Below, piece after piece: positions 1 through 10,900 of a stretch of 64,000 nucleotides of DNA. The notes beneath the pieces are model-generated. The model was not told where the DNA came from. It did no database searches and worked only from the letters and a program-made list of their open reading frames with translations. Position numbers and translations under genes: made by a program. Every line of letters begins with the position of its first letter. The stretch's first letter is position 1. Source of the DNA: Planktothrix agardhii NIES-204 (lineage in GTDB: Bacteria > Cyanobacteriota > Cyanobacteriia > Cyanobacteriales > Microcoleaceae); assembly GCA_003609755.1 (NCBI GenBank), contig AP017991.1, positions 3,117,501 to 3,181,500 on the forward strand, written 5' to 3'.

Positions 1-679
1 TTAATATCCGCTTTCCCAGGGAAATGGGTTGAAATCCGACCGCGATGCCTCGGTGAATTTCCTCCTCCGTCCAGCCCCCTTCTGGCCCCGTTGCTAGGAT
101 AATTTTATTCAGTCTTTTTTCTGCTGCTAGTGGGATTAATTCTTGGGTTAAAGAGGGATAATTTCCCCGACCTTCACAAATATATTGATCACAAGAATGA
201 TCGTTTTTTTCTAATCCTATTTGAAATGAAACCGGATCAAAAATATTAGGAATAATCAGACGTTCCGATTGTTCGGCGGCTTCTCTAGCAATTTTTCGCC
301 ACCTTTCTACCTTTTGTGGACTGGGTTTTAATACCGTTCTTTTACTAATTACCGGGATAAATTGTGTCACCCCTAACTCCGTACAACAACGCACAATTTC
401 CTCAAATCCATCGGCTTTTGGTAAGGCAACTATTAATATAACTTCAATCGGTAATTCAGTTTGAATCGAGACTTTTTCAATTAATTTAGCCTGGGGAGAA
501 GATGCAGGTAAATTAACGATTAATTCTGCTATCCACCATTGACCCTGAATAATAATAAAGCGATCGCCCTGTTTCAACCGTAACACCCGACCCAAATAAT
601 GCTGTTGTTCAGCCGTTAAAGATAGGTATTCATTTTGAAGTTGTTCCGGGGCGATCGCAATCCGTTGAAGTTGAACCAT
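1..679 (-). CDS. rsmE: 16S rRNA (uracil-1498-N3)-methyltransferase RsmE, C-terminus cut by window edge
   Basis: The reading frame starts with ATG at 679 (MVQLQRIAIAPEQLQ) and stays open to base 2, so about 226 residues are visible and the C-terminal tail lies outside the window. The N-terminal part reads as a PUA-like RNA-binding region (QQHYLGRVLRLKQGDRF). The C-terminal part has the SPOUT signature GPEGGWTEEEI followed by a G..LG-type knot motif (GFQPISLGKRIL). RsmE methylates U1498 of 16S rRNA in the cytoplasm using S-adenosylmethionine. The gene lies just downstream of sir on the same strand with a 63-base gap, so the two may be co-transcribed. The family call is firm. Confidence 0.88.
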   Translation of the reverse strand, partial: MVQLQRIAIAPEQLQNEYLSLTAEQQHYLGRVLRLKQGDRFIIIQGQWWIAELIVNLPASSPQAKLIEKVSIQTELPIEVILIVALPKADGFEEIVRCCTELGVTQFIPVISKRTVLKPSPQKVERWRKIAREAAEQSERLIIPNIFDPVSFQIGLEKNDHSCDQYICEGRGNYPSLTQELIPLAAEKRLNKIILATGPEGGWTEEEIHRGIAVGFQPISLGKRIL

Positions 680-742
680 GAATAAAACCGATTAAATTCT
701 TGGTTAGATACTCTAACCTAAAACCCCCTCAGTTCAACTGGA

Positions 743-2743
743 CTATTCTACTTTCAGTTTTTCCAAATATTCTTCAATCGCTTGGGTGGCTAACTCAACC
801 ACTGGTTTTCCCAAACGTTTAGATTCAGCTTTCAACTGATTATAAACAGAATCGCGCACACTGACCCGATGCCGAATTTTGCTCGGATCAACCGGGTTAT
901 CAGAATCAGCATCAATCATCTCTGGTAGGGTCTGGCTACCTGTAAAAACGGGTGCTTCTTGAGTTTCAATATTCATTGAGGCAGTCGTTGAGTAAGAGGT
1001 CATAAATTTGCGAAGCTCGTCAAAGCCGACACGATCACAAAAATCACCAAAACTCTCCCCAACTTTCCGATCCTGTTTAAAATAAACTAAAATCGGAGTC
1101 AGAAAAGTTTCAAGATCGTGAATGGATAAGCGATTAACAAAAGCTTGAGCTAATCGTGTCTGATTCGGAGAGCCCCCCAGCCAAATCTGGTAGGCATCGG
1201 GGGCGCTGCCAACAAAGCCTAACTCCGCCATGTAGGGTCTGGCGCAACCATTGGGGCATCCAGTCATCCGAATGACAAAATGCTCTGGTTGCAAACCCAC
1301 ATTGTCCAACAATACCCGAATCCGTCCCAATAGACTAGGGATGACCCGTTCTGATTCTGTGATCGCTAATCCACAGGTCGGAAATGCCGGACAAGCCATG
1401 GCATAACGTTCTAGGGGATCAATTTCGGTTTCGGTTTTGATTCCGTGTTCTTTGAGCAGGGTTTGAATTTTGGGTTGAACTTCTGGGGAAATTTCATACA
1501 GAATCACATTTTGGTTTCCGGTGACTAACATCGGAGTTTCAAACTGTTCTACAATTTGGCGTAAAACTGTTTTAAGGCGGAAATTTCCTTCATCTTTGAT
1601 CCGACCATTTTCAATCGAAATGCCCAGAAATAATTGACCATCCCCCTGTTCATGCCATCCCAAATAATCTTGATATTTCCAAGCAGGTAAAGATTTAAAG
1701 GGTTTAAAGGCTTTGCCAAAATATTCTTCAGCTTTTGCCTTGAATTTATCCACCCCCCAATCATGAATTAAATATTTCATTCGGGCGTGACGTCGGTTGC
1801 TGCGATCGCCATAATCCCGTTGAGTTGCAACAATGGCTTTTACCGCATCATAAATATCTGCTTTATCGACATAGCCAATTTCATCGGCGACCCGGGCAAA
1901 GGTTTCTTCCTTATTATGCGTGCGTCCTAAACCTCCCCCAGCTAAAATATTAAATCCTTCTAACTCTCCAGCAGCATTTGTAATTACCACTAAACCCAAA
2001 TCTTGGGTGTAGATATCAATGGAATTATCCCCCGGAACTGTGACCGCACATTTAAACTTCCGAGGCAGATAATAAGTGCCATAGATCGGTTCTTCCGAGT
2101 CGGTATAATTCGTGCCATTGGTATTCCGAATTCGGGCAGCTTTAACCTCCGGGTGTTCTTCGGCGGTAATAACTTTTTCCCCGTCTAACCAAATTTCATA
2201 ATAGGCTCCGGTTTGGGGAGTTAATAGATCGGCAATATTATTAGCATAAGTCCGGGCATATTCATAATCAGAACGATTTTTATAAGGTGCGGTCGGCGCC
2301 ATCACATTGCGGTTAATATCTCCACAAGCCCCTAAAGTTGACCCCATACTATTAACAATAGAAGCCAAAACCGTTTTCAGATTTTTCTTTAAAATTCCGT
2401 GTAATTGGAACCCTTGACGAGTGGTAGCCCGAATCGTATGGTTGCCATATTCGTCGGATAACTGATCAATCGTTAAATACAATTGAGGCGGAATAAAACC
2501 CCCAGGACTGCGGGTTCGCAGCATCATTCCATAGTCTTTTTCTTGCCCTTTTACCCGATTATCTCGGTTATCTTGTTGGTAGGAACCATGAAACTTGAGA
2601 ATCTGAATCGCATCTTCAGAGAAGTAGTTCAAATCATTTAAAAGTTCTGTGGCGAGGGGTTCTCGCAAGCTGTTACTGCGTTCTTTGAGCCCTTCTACTT
2701 TTGAGGGTTTACTGACCTTGGGAGGTGTTGTGGATAAAGTCAT
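743..2743 (-). CDS. sir: Ferredoxin-dependent assimilatory sulfite reductase with C-terminal extension
   Basis: This 666-residue protein reduces sulfite to sulfide with electrons from ferredoxin, using siroheme and a 4Fe-4S cluster. The cluster and siroheme ligands are visible as Cys451 and Cys457 ([11 protein letters not shown]) and Cys496 and Cys500 ([11 protein letters not shown]). The N-terminal half has the arginine-rich substrate region ([33 protein letters not shown]). The tail after about residue 620 is additional: residues 624-663 ([20 protein letters not shown] and onward) resemble a ribbon-helix-helix fold of the CopG/Arc type. Start ATG at 2743 is natural. The upstream 243 bases to the next gene should carry its promoter, but I see no clear operator. 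Enzyme identity is firm; the tail interpretation is inference. Confidence 0.95.
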   Translation of the reverse strand: MTLSTTPPKVSKPSKVEGLKERSNSLREPLATELLNDLNYFSEDAIQILKFHGSYQQDNRDNRVKGQEKDYGMMLRTRSPGGFIPPQLYLTIDQLSDEYGNHTIRATTRQGFQLHGILKKNLKTVLASIVNSMGSTLGACGDINRNVMAPTAPYKNRSDYEYARTYANNIADLLTPQTGAYYEIWLDGEKVITAEEHPEVKAARIRNTNGTNYTDSEEPIYGTYYLPRKFKCAVTVPGDNSIDIYTQDLGLVVITNAAGELEGFNILAGGGLGRTHNKEETFARVADEIGYVDKADIYDAVKAIVATQRDYGDRSNRRHARMKYLIHDWGVDKFKAKAEEYFGKAFKPFKSLPAWKYQDYLGWHEQGDGQLFLGISIENGRIKDEGNFRLKTVLRQIVEQFETPMLVTGNQNVILYEISPEVQPKIQTLLKEHGIKTETEIDPLERYAMACPAFPTCGLAITESERVIPSLLGRIRVLLDNVGLQPEHFVIRMTGCPNGCARPYMAELGFVGSAPDAYQIWLGGSPNQTRLAQAFVNRLSIHDLETFLTPILVYFKQDRKVGESFGDFCDRVGFDELRKFMTSYSTTASMNIETQEAPVFTGSQTLPEMIDADSDNPVDPSKIRHRVSVRDSVYNQLKAESKRLGKPVVELATQAIEEYLEKLKVE

Positions 2744-2986
2744 GCGTGGGATACCTATTTCAATAAAAAACTCTACGAGTTAAGCGTTTTAGTTACAGCT
2801 AACCCGCCAGTTAAACCCGCTTTTTTTCTAACCCATGTAATTCGGTCGGAATTATCGGTATTGAATTTGATTTTAACATGGGACTAACCACAAATCATAC
2901 CACTGATGTAAATAGCATGAGAGTTTGGGCGCTTAGGTGGCTTTAGCCCAGCAGAGGAAAAATGACTTGGGGAATATTTAACGCCT

Positions 2987-5900
2987 TTAAGTCCGGTCTA
3001 AATCACTCAACCCATACAGCCGCGCCACTATTTCATCTATTTCCTGTTCCCATTGCCCAACATTTTGACCTTTAGCTTCAAGGCATTTCTGGACTAGGGT
3101 TTCTATAGTTTTTTGTTCTGCTTCGGTGGCGGTGGGGATTGGGATTTGAGAAACATAGATAGATTTGAAGCGCCTAAAATTTCCTCGAATAGCCGGAAAA
3201 ATTTGACTAATAAAAAATTGAATAATACTTGAATTAAGAAATCCTAACAAATATTCTGATTCTGATGGAATAAAAAAGAGGGTACAGTCAGGAAAAATAG
3301 AATTATTATCAAATGCAAACTCACAGCTAGATGCAATATCAGGATAAACAATTTTTCTACGTTCAAAACGATTTACTTCAGCAGGAGAGGCTTGTAATTC
3401 AAACCATTTAGAATCTCCAGCCCTGATTTCAAGCCTATTTTTATATTGACTAAGATAATTCTCAATTGCAGGATATTTTTTAATATCAATTCCTTTCTTT
3501 GTAAAAATTAAATATAAATCTTGATATTCCATTCTCCATCTTTTAACGTCACGACCTCGTAAAAAGGGCTTAATTATTTCAGCAGATGATGAATGTTCAG
3601 CAATTAATTTATCTCTTGTTGCTCGATCGATCACAAAAGCCTCATTAAATCCTGTCTTAATCCCATAATAAAACTTACCGTTTACATATTCCCCCAAAGG
3701 TTTACCAGCATTTCTCAACTTTGCCAATAAATCTAAAACCTGTGTATTTTCCAACCGCCAACCATCAGCTTTAAGTGCAGATTGGGGCATTAAGAAATTT
3801 TGAGCATCAAATACACTTGGAAACTGATTTAAAGCCTCCGTTTGTTGCCAAGAAAGAGCCTTTAACTTTGCATCCTTACTAGCCTTTTCCTTACTAAATA
3901 AAATAATACTGGGATAGGCGATCGCTGTAAAAACATCCGTATCCCCAAAATCAATAAGCTGCTGAATTGTTGTATTTTTACCCAGAAAATCCCGTAACTT
4001 TTCCCCATAACCCGAACGGAAATATTTATTCGAGCAAATATAACTCAAAACGCCGCCAGTATTTAGTAACTGATAACCCCGTTCAAAGAAATAAACAAAC
4101 AAATCAGCAACGCCTGTATAACAATCAAATTGCTTTTGTAAAATTGGCTTAAATTCCTTAATTTGTTCCTGTCTCACATAGGGCGGATTGCCAATCACAA
4201 TATCAAAACCATCAGCAATCCCAAACATCCACTCAGGATCGAAAAAATCCGCCGAAGTATTTTGATTGTAAGGATTCCAGGTTGCCAAACTATCAGCCAA
4301 AGCCACCTCCAACCCCGTCGCCTTCAACAAATCCCCGATCGCCTTCCGCAACTCCTGATCCCGCTCACGATACTTATCCTTAGTCGCCTTAGACCGCGCC
4401 GTAAAATGCTTTTTCTGCACCTCCTTTAGCTCTTGCTCCGTTGCTATTACCTCATTACTCCGCAAATTCAACTGATCACTAAACCTAATCAAACTATTCG
4501 CCGCCACAAACTTAGTTTCCAAATTTGGCAAAGGCAAAATCCCCCGATTAGGTTGATTATTGTCCACCTTCTGCTCCACAATCAACGAAATAAAACAGCG
4601 TAACTTGGCAATCTGGAGAGCGATCGGCTGAATATCCACGCCATAAATGCAATTCTCAATCAAAAACAACTTACGCGGATAGTCCTTTTCATTATTAGCA
4701 AAATCATCCTCAATCTGCCCCAGACGCTCCTCTAATTGTCTAACTGCCGCCTCCCTTGCTTGCTCATAACTAATCTTTTGCGCCTGCCGTAAATCCTCCA
4801 AAACAGGTAAAATTTCCCGTTCTTTTTGTTGATGTTTCCAACGCTCATTATGGCGATCAAGCTTGCTTAAAATATGCACCATCTTCTGTAAAATACCCAT
4901 TGGAAAAGCCCCCGATCCACAAGCCGGATCGAGAATCTTACAATTATCCAAAGCCTGAATTAAACGCTCTACTTCGGCATCTGTAAACTGGTGTGGCTCA
5001 TCGGTATAGGAAAGTAAGTGGCGAAGTCTGCCCTCATCCCCCCGGCCCCCTTCTCCCTGGGGAGAAGGGGGAGTAAGACTCTGGCTCTCCTCTTGCTTCT
5101 TACCCTCCTCTTGCTTCTTACCCTCCTCTTGCTTCTTACCCTCCTCTCCCTGGGGGAGAGGGGCTGGGGGTGAGGGCAAATAATTCTTAAGATAAGCAAT
5201 TAAACTCTCATCCACCATGTAATTCACAATCTCACGGGGCGTATAAAAAGAACCCGTTTGTTTCCTAGCTGTTGTCTGAGTTTCTGGATTATAAGCCGCC
5301 AATAAATTCTCAAAAACTTGACCTAATAATTCAGGATCAAGCGCCACATCTTCCTCAAAAGGTGTATTTTCAGCGATCGTAAACTTATAACTCTTAAAAA
5401 TTTCGACTAAACCCCGTACCTGATATTTCTTGCGACTCGTCCCAAAATCTGCATTTAGATCCACATCCTGAAAATTACCAAAAAATAACTCATTAGGAAC
5501 TGACAAAGAATTTTTAGAATTATCACTAAATCCGTCAATTCTAATCTCTGGTTCAGCCTTATTTTTCTGCGGCGGAATATCCAAACACTCAAACAAACCA
5601 CCATTTAAAAAAGGAATACCCGCAAAATAGCGATCAATTACTTGATCAGGTTCTTGGAAATAGCTCTCATAGCGAAATACATTATGCACCATGTAATGAT
5701 GACTCTGACTACCAGAACGCTTAATAAACGCCCGATCTTTTTCTGTATTCAGGGTTGCAAAGAATAAATTCTGCAAAATTGCCTTGTAATAGGTGCTTTC
5801 CTGCGGTTCTAAACTCTTGAGAAGCGATCGCATATCTTCGTGATCAAACAAAGCATCAGGAACTAAGCCCTTTTCCTTCAAAAACCATACAAACATTAAC

Positions 5901-6628
5901 CGTGTAATTAACCTAATTAAACTCTCTTGATTGTCCTTAGCATCCTTGGGGAAAACCACCTGCTTACAAGCATGAAAATACCAAGCTGAAACCTCTTGAT
6001 AAAACTTTTTATTTAACAGATTAACATCAAGAACCTTCCGCCAATATTTATATAACTTCTCAAAGGAATCTACCCGATCTTTACCCACAGTTGGAATCTT
6101 GAGATCCGCTAAAATTCTTTCATGTCCCGTATGGGGCTGCCTAATATCAATATCCCTTAAGAGTGTCACCTTTCCTGCCTTCTCACCTTCACGATTATCC
6201 TTATATTTCAATCTCTCCGTATTGGCAAACGCCAGATATTCACCATACTTAAACACAACTACCACAGGTGTATAGCAAAACTCCCGATTAAAAGCCCGTG
6301 ATATTTCTGCTAACTGCGATCGCGTTGGCAATAAACTATCATCACACCCCCGCAAAGTTATCCCAAAAATCAATATCCCATCATAATCCGACTTAATTTT
6401 ATCAATTGCTAAACTCTTACCACCCTTGAATGCTGCATCATCAACCATCCCCAAAAAATAAACATCATCAATGAGACGAAAAGATTCCCGATCTTTGTAA
6501 CTATTTTCCAGAATTTCCCTAGCAGGAATTGGCGCATCCGTTAGAGAAGCGATCGGTACTTGCAACTCCGCAAAAAAAGCCCGTAAAGCAGGCAAAAAGT
6601 CTAATTCATTAAAAATAGTGAGTTTCAT
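2987..6628 (-). CDS. Eco57I/type IIG-like restriction-modification protein (N6-adenine methylase with nuclease-like and specificity regions)
   Basis: About 1213 residues. The methyltransferase core is clear: motif I is DPACGSGAFPMGIL, the catalytic motif IV is NPPYVRQEQI, and the preceding GSFYTPREIVNYMVD is typical of N6-adenine methylases in type I and IIG systems. The C-terminal part (GRDVKRW, YLIFTKKG, LLGFLNSSIIQFF) matches TaqI-like target-recognition domains. The long N-terminal region (about 1-450) is where a nuclease or associated domain would sit; I see no certain PD-(D/E)XK motif. I prefer ATG at 6628 (MKLTIFNELDFLP) over a TTG six codons upstream. No separate partner gene lies nearby, which fits a single-polypeptide system. 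A 150-base repeat element is carried in frame just before the catalytic domain (5028-5177). Confidence 0.85.
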   Translation of the reverse strand: MKLTIFNELDFLPALRAFFAELQVPIASLTDAPIPAREILENSYKDRESFRLIDDVYFLGMVDDAAFKGGKSLAIDKIKSDYDGILIFGITLRGCDDSLLPTRSQLAEISRAFNREFCYTPVVVVFKYGEYLAFANTERLKYKDNREGEKAGKVTLLRDIDIRQPHTGHERILADLKIPTVGKDRVDSFEKLYKYWRKVLDVNLLNKKFYQEVSAWYFHACKQVVFPKDAKDNQESLIRLITRLMFVWFLKEKGLVPDALFDHEDMRSLLKSLEPQESTYYKAILQNLFFATLNTEKDRAFIKRSGSQSHHYMVHNVFRYESYFQEPDQVIDRYFAGIPFLNGGLFECLDIPPQKNKAEPEIRIDGFSDNSKNSLSVPNELFFGNFQDVDLNADFGTSRKKYQVRGLVEIFKSYKFTIAENTPFEEDVALDPELLGQVFENLLAAYNPETQTTARKQTGSFYTPREIVNYMVDESLIAYLKNYLPSPPAPLPQGEEGKKQEEGKKQEEGKKQEESQSLTPPSPQGEGGRGDEGRLRHLLSYTDEPHQFTDAEVERLIQALDNCKILDPACGSGAFPMGILQKMVHILSKLDRHNERWKHQQKEREILPVLEDLRQAQKISYEQAREAAVRQLEERLGQIEDDFANNEKDYPRKLFLIENCIYGVDIQPIALQIAKLRCFISLIVEQKVDNNQPNRGILPLPNLETKFVAANSLIRFSDQLNLRSNEVIATEQELKEVQKKHFTARSKATKDKYRERDQELRKAIGDLLKATGLEVALADSLATWNPYNQNTSADFFDPEWMFGIADGFDIVIGNPPYVRQEQIKEFKPILQKQFDCYTGVADLFVYFFERGYQLLNTGGVLSYICSNKYFRSGYGEKLRDFLGKNTTIQQLIDFGDTDVFTAIAYPSIILFSKEKASKDAKLKALSWQQTEALNQFPSVFDAQNFLMPQSALKADGWRLENTQVLDLLAKLRNAGKPLGEYVNGKFYYGIKTGFNEAFVIDRATRDKLIAEHSSSAEIIKPFLRGRDVKRWRMEYQDLYLIFTKKGIDIKKYPAIENYLSQYKNRLEIRAGDSKWFELQASPAEVNRFERRKIVYPDIASSCEFAFDNNSIFPDCTLFFIPSESEYLLGFLNSSIIQFFISQIFPAIRGNFRRFKSIYVSQIPIPTATEAEQKTIETLVQKCLEAKGQNVGQWEQEIDEIVARLYGLSDLDRT
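5028..5177. repeat. In-frame composite repeat element inside the restriction-methylation gene
   Basis: Three exact 18-base tandem copies (ctcctcttgcttcttacc at 5087, 5105 and 5123) are flanked by two G/C-rich palindromic arms (about 5028-5075 and 5141-5177) that are near inverted copies of each other. The element is about 150 bases, a multiple of three, and is read through as a low-complexity segment with three GKKQEE units between PPAPLPQGEE and PPSPQGEGGRG. It interrupts the linker between the YTPREIV motif and the DPACGSG motif of the methylase. Confidence 0.8.
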
Positions 6629-6647
6629 ATCAAAACAAAGCCACAAT

Positions 6648-6778
6648 CACGGATTATGCGGATTAAAGGATTTCACGGATTTTACTTATTTTTATCATAT
6701 AGCTTTCAACAAAGAAAATCCCTTAATCACTCTTAATCCAAAAAATCCGCGAAATCCGTGTAATCCTCTTAATCCTTG
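6648..6778. repeat. Imperfect inverted repeat between restriction gene and trpD
   Basis: The left part (ggattaaaggatttcacgg, near 6660) and the right part (ccgtgtaatcctcttaatcc, near 6755) are imperfect reverse complements separated by about 70 bases. The gap lies between two divergently transcribed genes. It could fold as a large hairpin; the function is unknown. Confidence 0.5.
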
Positions 6779-6838
6779 TTTAACTCCTCTCAAAAAATAC
6801 GGTAAACTGAACAATGGTTAATATAGGCTCCACTTTTC

Positions 6839-7918
6839 ATGACAAATCCTGATCCATCCCAAACTAATCCCAATCTTTGGCCGCAATTATTACAACAACT
6901 GTTAGACCGCCAATCCCTTTCTATCACCCAAGCCTCACAATTAATGCAGGGATGGCTCTTAGAAACAATTCCTCCCGTCCTTTCTGGGGCGATTTTGGCG
7001 GCGATACAAGCCAAAGGAGTATCAGCGACGGAATTAACCGGAATGGCCTCGGTTTTACAATCCTTTGGCTCCTCGGATACCCTCACCAAAAGCAATTCCG
7101 GCATCATTTCTAACTACCGCGTGATTGATACCTGCGGCACCGGGGGTGATGGAGCTTCCACCTTCAATATTTCCACCACCGTTGCCTTTATTGCGACCGC
7201 AGCCGGGGTTCCCGTGGCAAAACATGGAAATCGTTCGGCATCGAGTAAAGTTGGCTCTGCGGACGTATTAGAAGCCTTGGGGATTAACTTAAAAGCACCT
7301 TCGGAAAAAGTCAAACAGGCATTATCAACTGTCGGAATCACCTTTTTATTTGCCCCAGGTTGGCATCCCGCCCTCAAAGCCGTGGCCCAACTACGTCAAA
7401 CTCTGAAAGTCCGAACCGTATTTAATTTATTAGGGCCATTGGTGAATCCCCTATATCCAACCGGACAAATTATTGGGGTTTTTGATCCTAAAATGCTCCC
7501 AATTATTGCCCAAGCCTTAAACCAATTAGGTACGGAGGTTGCGATTGTTTTACATGGACGAGAAAGACTTGATGAAGCGGGATTAGGAGATATTACCGAC
7601 TTAGCAATTTTATCCCAAGGAGAGGTTAAAGCAGCCACTCTCAACCCCCAGGAATTGGGGTTAACTTTCGCTCCCCTAACAGCCCTGAAAGGGGGAGAAG
7701 TGCAGGAAAATTCGGAGATTCTAAGAAATTTATTGCAGGGAAAAGGTACACAGGCCCAAAAAGATGTGGTAGCCCTGAATGGGTCTTTAGCCTTACAGGT
7801 TGCGGGTGTTGTACCTATGGGCGACCATCAGCACGGAATTCGTTTAGCCCAAGAGATTTTACACAGTGGTGCGGCTTGGTCAAAACTGGAAGAATTGGTC
7901 AAATTTCTTCAGGATTAA
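6839..7918 (+). CDS. trpD: Anthranilate phosphoribosyltransferase
   Basis: This 359-residue enzyme transfers phosphoribose from PRPP to anthranilate, the second committed step of tryptophan synthesis in the cytoplasm. The glycine-rich PRPP loop ([17 protein letters not shown], near residue 98) and the [21 protein letters not shown] segment are the family signatures, followed by [14 protein letters not shown] and [13 protein letters not shown]. The length is slightly above the usual 340-350 because of an N-terminal lead. ATG at 6839 follows closely on the inverted-repeat region and has no strong ribosome-binding site. No other trp gene is next to it, as is usual in cyanobacteria where trp genes are dispersed. 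Confidence 0.96.
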   Translation: MTNPDPSQTNPNLWPQLLQQLLDRQSLSITQASQLMQGWLLETIPPVLSGAILAAIQAKGVSATELTGMASVLQSFGSSDTLTKSNSGIISNYRVIDTCGTGGDGASTFNISTTVAFIATAAGVPVAKHGNRSASSKVGSADVLEALGINLKAPSEKVKQALSTVGITFLFAPGWHPALKAVAQLRQTLKVRTVFNLLGPLVNPLYPTGQIIGVFDPKMLPIIAQALNQLGTEVAIVLHGRERLDEAGLGDITDLAILSQGEVKAATLNPQELGLTFAPLTALKGGEVQENSEILRNLLQGKGTQAQKDVVALNGSLALQVAGVVPMGDHQHGIRLAQEILHSGAAWSKLEELVKFLQD

Positions 7919-7929
7919 TGTTAACGCAC

Positions 7930-7967
7930 GAAACAGGCAACAGGCAACAAGCAACAGGCAACAGGGG
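7930..7967. repeat. Short tandem repeat (CAACAGG-type)
   Basis: About five copies of the heptamer caacagg, one of them varied to caagcaa, lie between the convergent ends of trpD and the UPF0182 gene. This is a cyanobacterial short tandemly repeated sequence; it has no coding value. Confidence 0.8.
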
Positions 7968-7984
7968 GAATGGTTCACTTATAT

Positions 7985-10900
7985 TTAACTGGCTTCTGGA
8001 GTTGGTAAAGTTAGGGGAAGATCCGGTTGAATCGGTGGGGCTTGAAAGACATCTCTTAATGCTTCTTCTAAGGTTGGTCGCATCACAATCCGGTTTTCAC
8101 TAGCAACAATTACTCGAACTAAGGTGGGTAAACTATTTTCCTCTGCTTCTAAATATAAAGGTTCAACATAAAGTAGGGATTGTTCAATGGGAATCACTAA
8201 TAAATTCCCTTGAATTACCCGTGATCCTTGACGACTCCAGAGGGAAATCTGCTCGGAAATTTCGGGTTCTTGATTAATTAAAGCTTCTACCTGTTCCGGC
8301 CCAAATACTAATCGTTGTTTAGGAAAACGATATAATAGTAAACTGCCATAATGTTCGAGATCAGAGCGAGCGGCTAACCAAGCGATTAAGTTATTCCGAC
8401 TAGCTGGAGTAAAAGGCAGCAGCAGCATAAATTCCTCGGTTTTTTCCGTCGGTAATCGCATGATTAAATAATAGGGTTCCATGGGTTGTTGTTTACTCGC
8501 ATAAATTTCTACTGGAACCCGCCAGAGGTCTTCCCGATTATAAAAAACAATCGGATCACTCATGTGATAAGTTAGTAAATGTTGAGATTGAACACTAAAT
8601 AAATCAACGGGATAGCGAATATGTTGACGCAGGGTGAGAGGCATTTCTTCAATAGAATTAAATAAATCGGGAAAAACCTGTTTCAGTGTGGATATGATCG
8701 GATCTTGATCTTCCTCTAATGAATAGAATTTAACCTTACCGTTATAAGCATCAATAATCACTTTCACCGAATTTCTAATATAGTTAAATCCGGCTCCTTC
8801 AGGATCGGAATAGGGGTACATATTACTGGTAGTATAAGCATCAATCATCCAATATAAATAGTTATGGTCAATGGATGGCGAGTTAGAATCAGCAACTACT
8901 AGATAAGGGTTACTATCATAATGTAGAAAAGGGGCGATCGCTTTTACCCTTTCTAAAATATTGCGCCGAAAAAGTAATTTAGTTTCGGGGGTGAAGTTAT
9001 CCGTAAATAACATTTGCCAATTTTTTAAATAATAGGCAAATAACAACCGTTTCCATCCAGTTCCAATCACAATTCCGCCCTCGCCATTGTAGATGTTATA
9101 AACATTCTCATTTCCTAGGGGAAAATCGAGTTCTTTTACTTTAGTTGAAGTCATTATTTGAGTATTGGTAAGTAACCCGTAATAAAGTCGAGGTTTACCA
9201 ATAGGAATTATATTTTTAATACGGGGAGAAACTTCTAAGGTTGTATCTTGATCTAATCGTGGATCAGCACCAATATTTTTCACAAAAAATTCAGGAAGAC
9301 CACCCTCCGCAACCCGATTAACCGGGGAGAGAGTAAAACCATAACCATGGGTATAAACCAAATGTTCGTTAACCCAAGTTTTGGCTTTTTCTGGGACTAA
9401 TTCATAGTTTAATTCCCTGGGAGAAATGAGTACCTGTTGTTTTTGTAAACCTGTATTGAACTTTCCTAAAAACTTATCGGGTAGAATAGAATAGCGATCA
9501 TAATCGGCGTCGGAAAATTCATAATAGAGGCGAATTTGTTGTAATTGACGATTAGTTTGTAATAACGGTCGTTTATCCCAAAGACGAATATTATCGATCG
9601 TTAAATTATTATTTTGAATATCGGTATAACTTAGTTTAGCATTTGGATCAAAAGTTTCAACATTAATTTTATCTAAATTAAATCCTTGGCGAGTATATTT
9701 AATACTGTATTTAATATAAGGTAATTCTCGTTCTAATTCATTAGGTTGAACAATTAACTGTTGAACTAAATTTGGTATAATACTTACTACCAGAATCGCA
9801 AATCCTAAATACCAAGTAAATATTACTCTAAGGGAATAGCTATCTGCGAATAATTTATCTCGGCGTGAATTTCGGTTTTTAATTAGAGATAGTACCCCTA
9901 TTTTTCTTAAAAAAATATCAATATATGGTCTAACTTTTTTAACCGAAAAAAGAGATTGCCAAATCAGAAAAATAGAAAGAAATATAGCAATTATAGATAA
10001 CAATAAATAACTGGGTTTTAAGATATTGACATCAGTAAAATCTGCCCCAAATACTACCCCCTGAGTGGAGTATAAAAGTTCATAACGGGCTAACCAATAC
10101 CGCATCGCACAACTGAACATCAGAAGCCCTGCTAATCCGTGCAGGTGACGTTGCTGAGGGTGAGAAAAACTTGGGAATCGTCCTTGACTGATACTATTTC
10201 CAGAGAGTAAATAGATTAAACTACAAGTAATAAAACTAACTGAAAACAATCCAATTAACCAAAATTCTAGGAGGTGAGCAATGGGGAGACTAAAAATATA
10301 AAAGCTAATATCTCTATTTAATAAGGGTTCGATTTGGTTAAAAGAAGTGGGATGAAAATATTGCAAGAAACTTGCCCAATGACTGGATAATAATAAGCTG
10401 AAACCAAAACCAAAGATTAAAGCAATAAAACTAAAAATAATTAGAGGATTCCAGATAATAGAAATTACTAAAATTAATAAAACAGGGATTTTCCAACTGT
10501 AGGCTTTAAAATTTTTAATCCATTGCTCAAAAATATGAGGTTCAAACTGGGCGGGTAGATTAGAAAATAGAGCTTGACTCGCATCCCAATGCCAATAACT
10601 AATAAAAATCTGGCTATAATGAATAATAATCAAACCCAGCAACAGGGATAAACCCATCACCAGCATTAAAAGCGAAGGTAATCCCAAGGAAAATCGAGGT
10701 AAATTCTGATGAGATAAATCAAAAAGATGATCGGGAGGTTTATTTTGTAAATGTTGAGGTAAATATCGATGGCGTCGAGCTATAACTAAATTTCCCATTA
10801 ACCAAGCTACAGTGATTAATAAACCCAATAGTGCTAACCCAACTTCTATCCATAATCTTCCTTTAAAAACCGACAAATAATCGACTTCTTCAAACCAAAG

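Noticed and set aside
4969-5199. Alternative-frame open stretch across the composite repeat in the restriction gene
   Set aside because: It is low-complexity arginine-rich translation of the repeat in another frame and not a gene.
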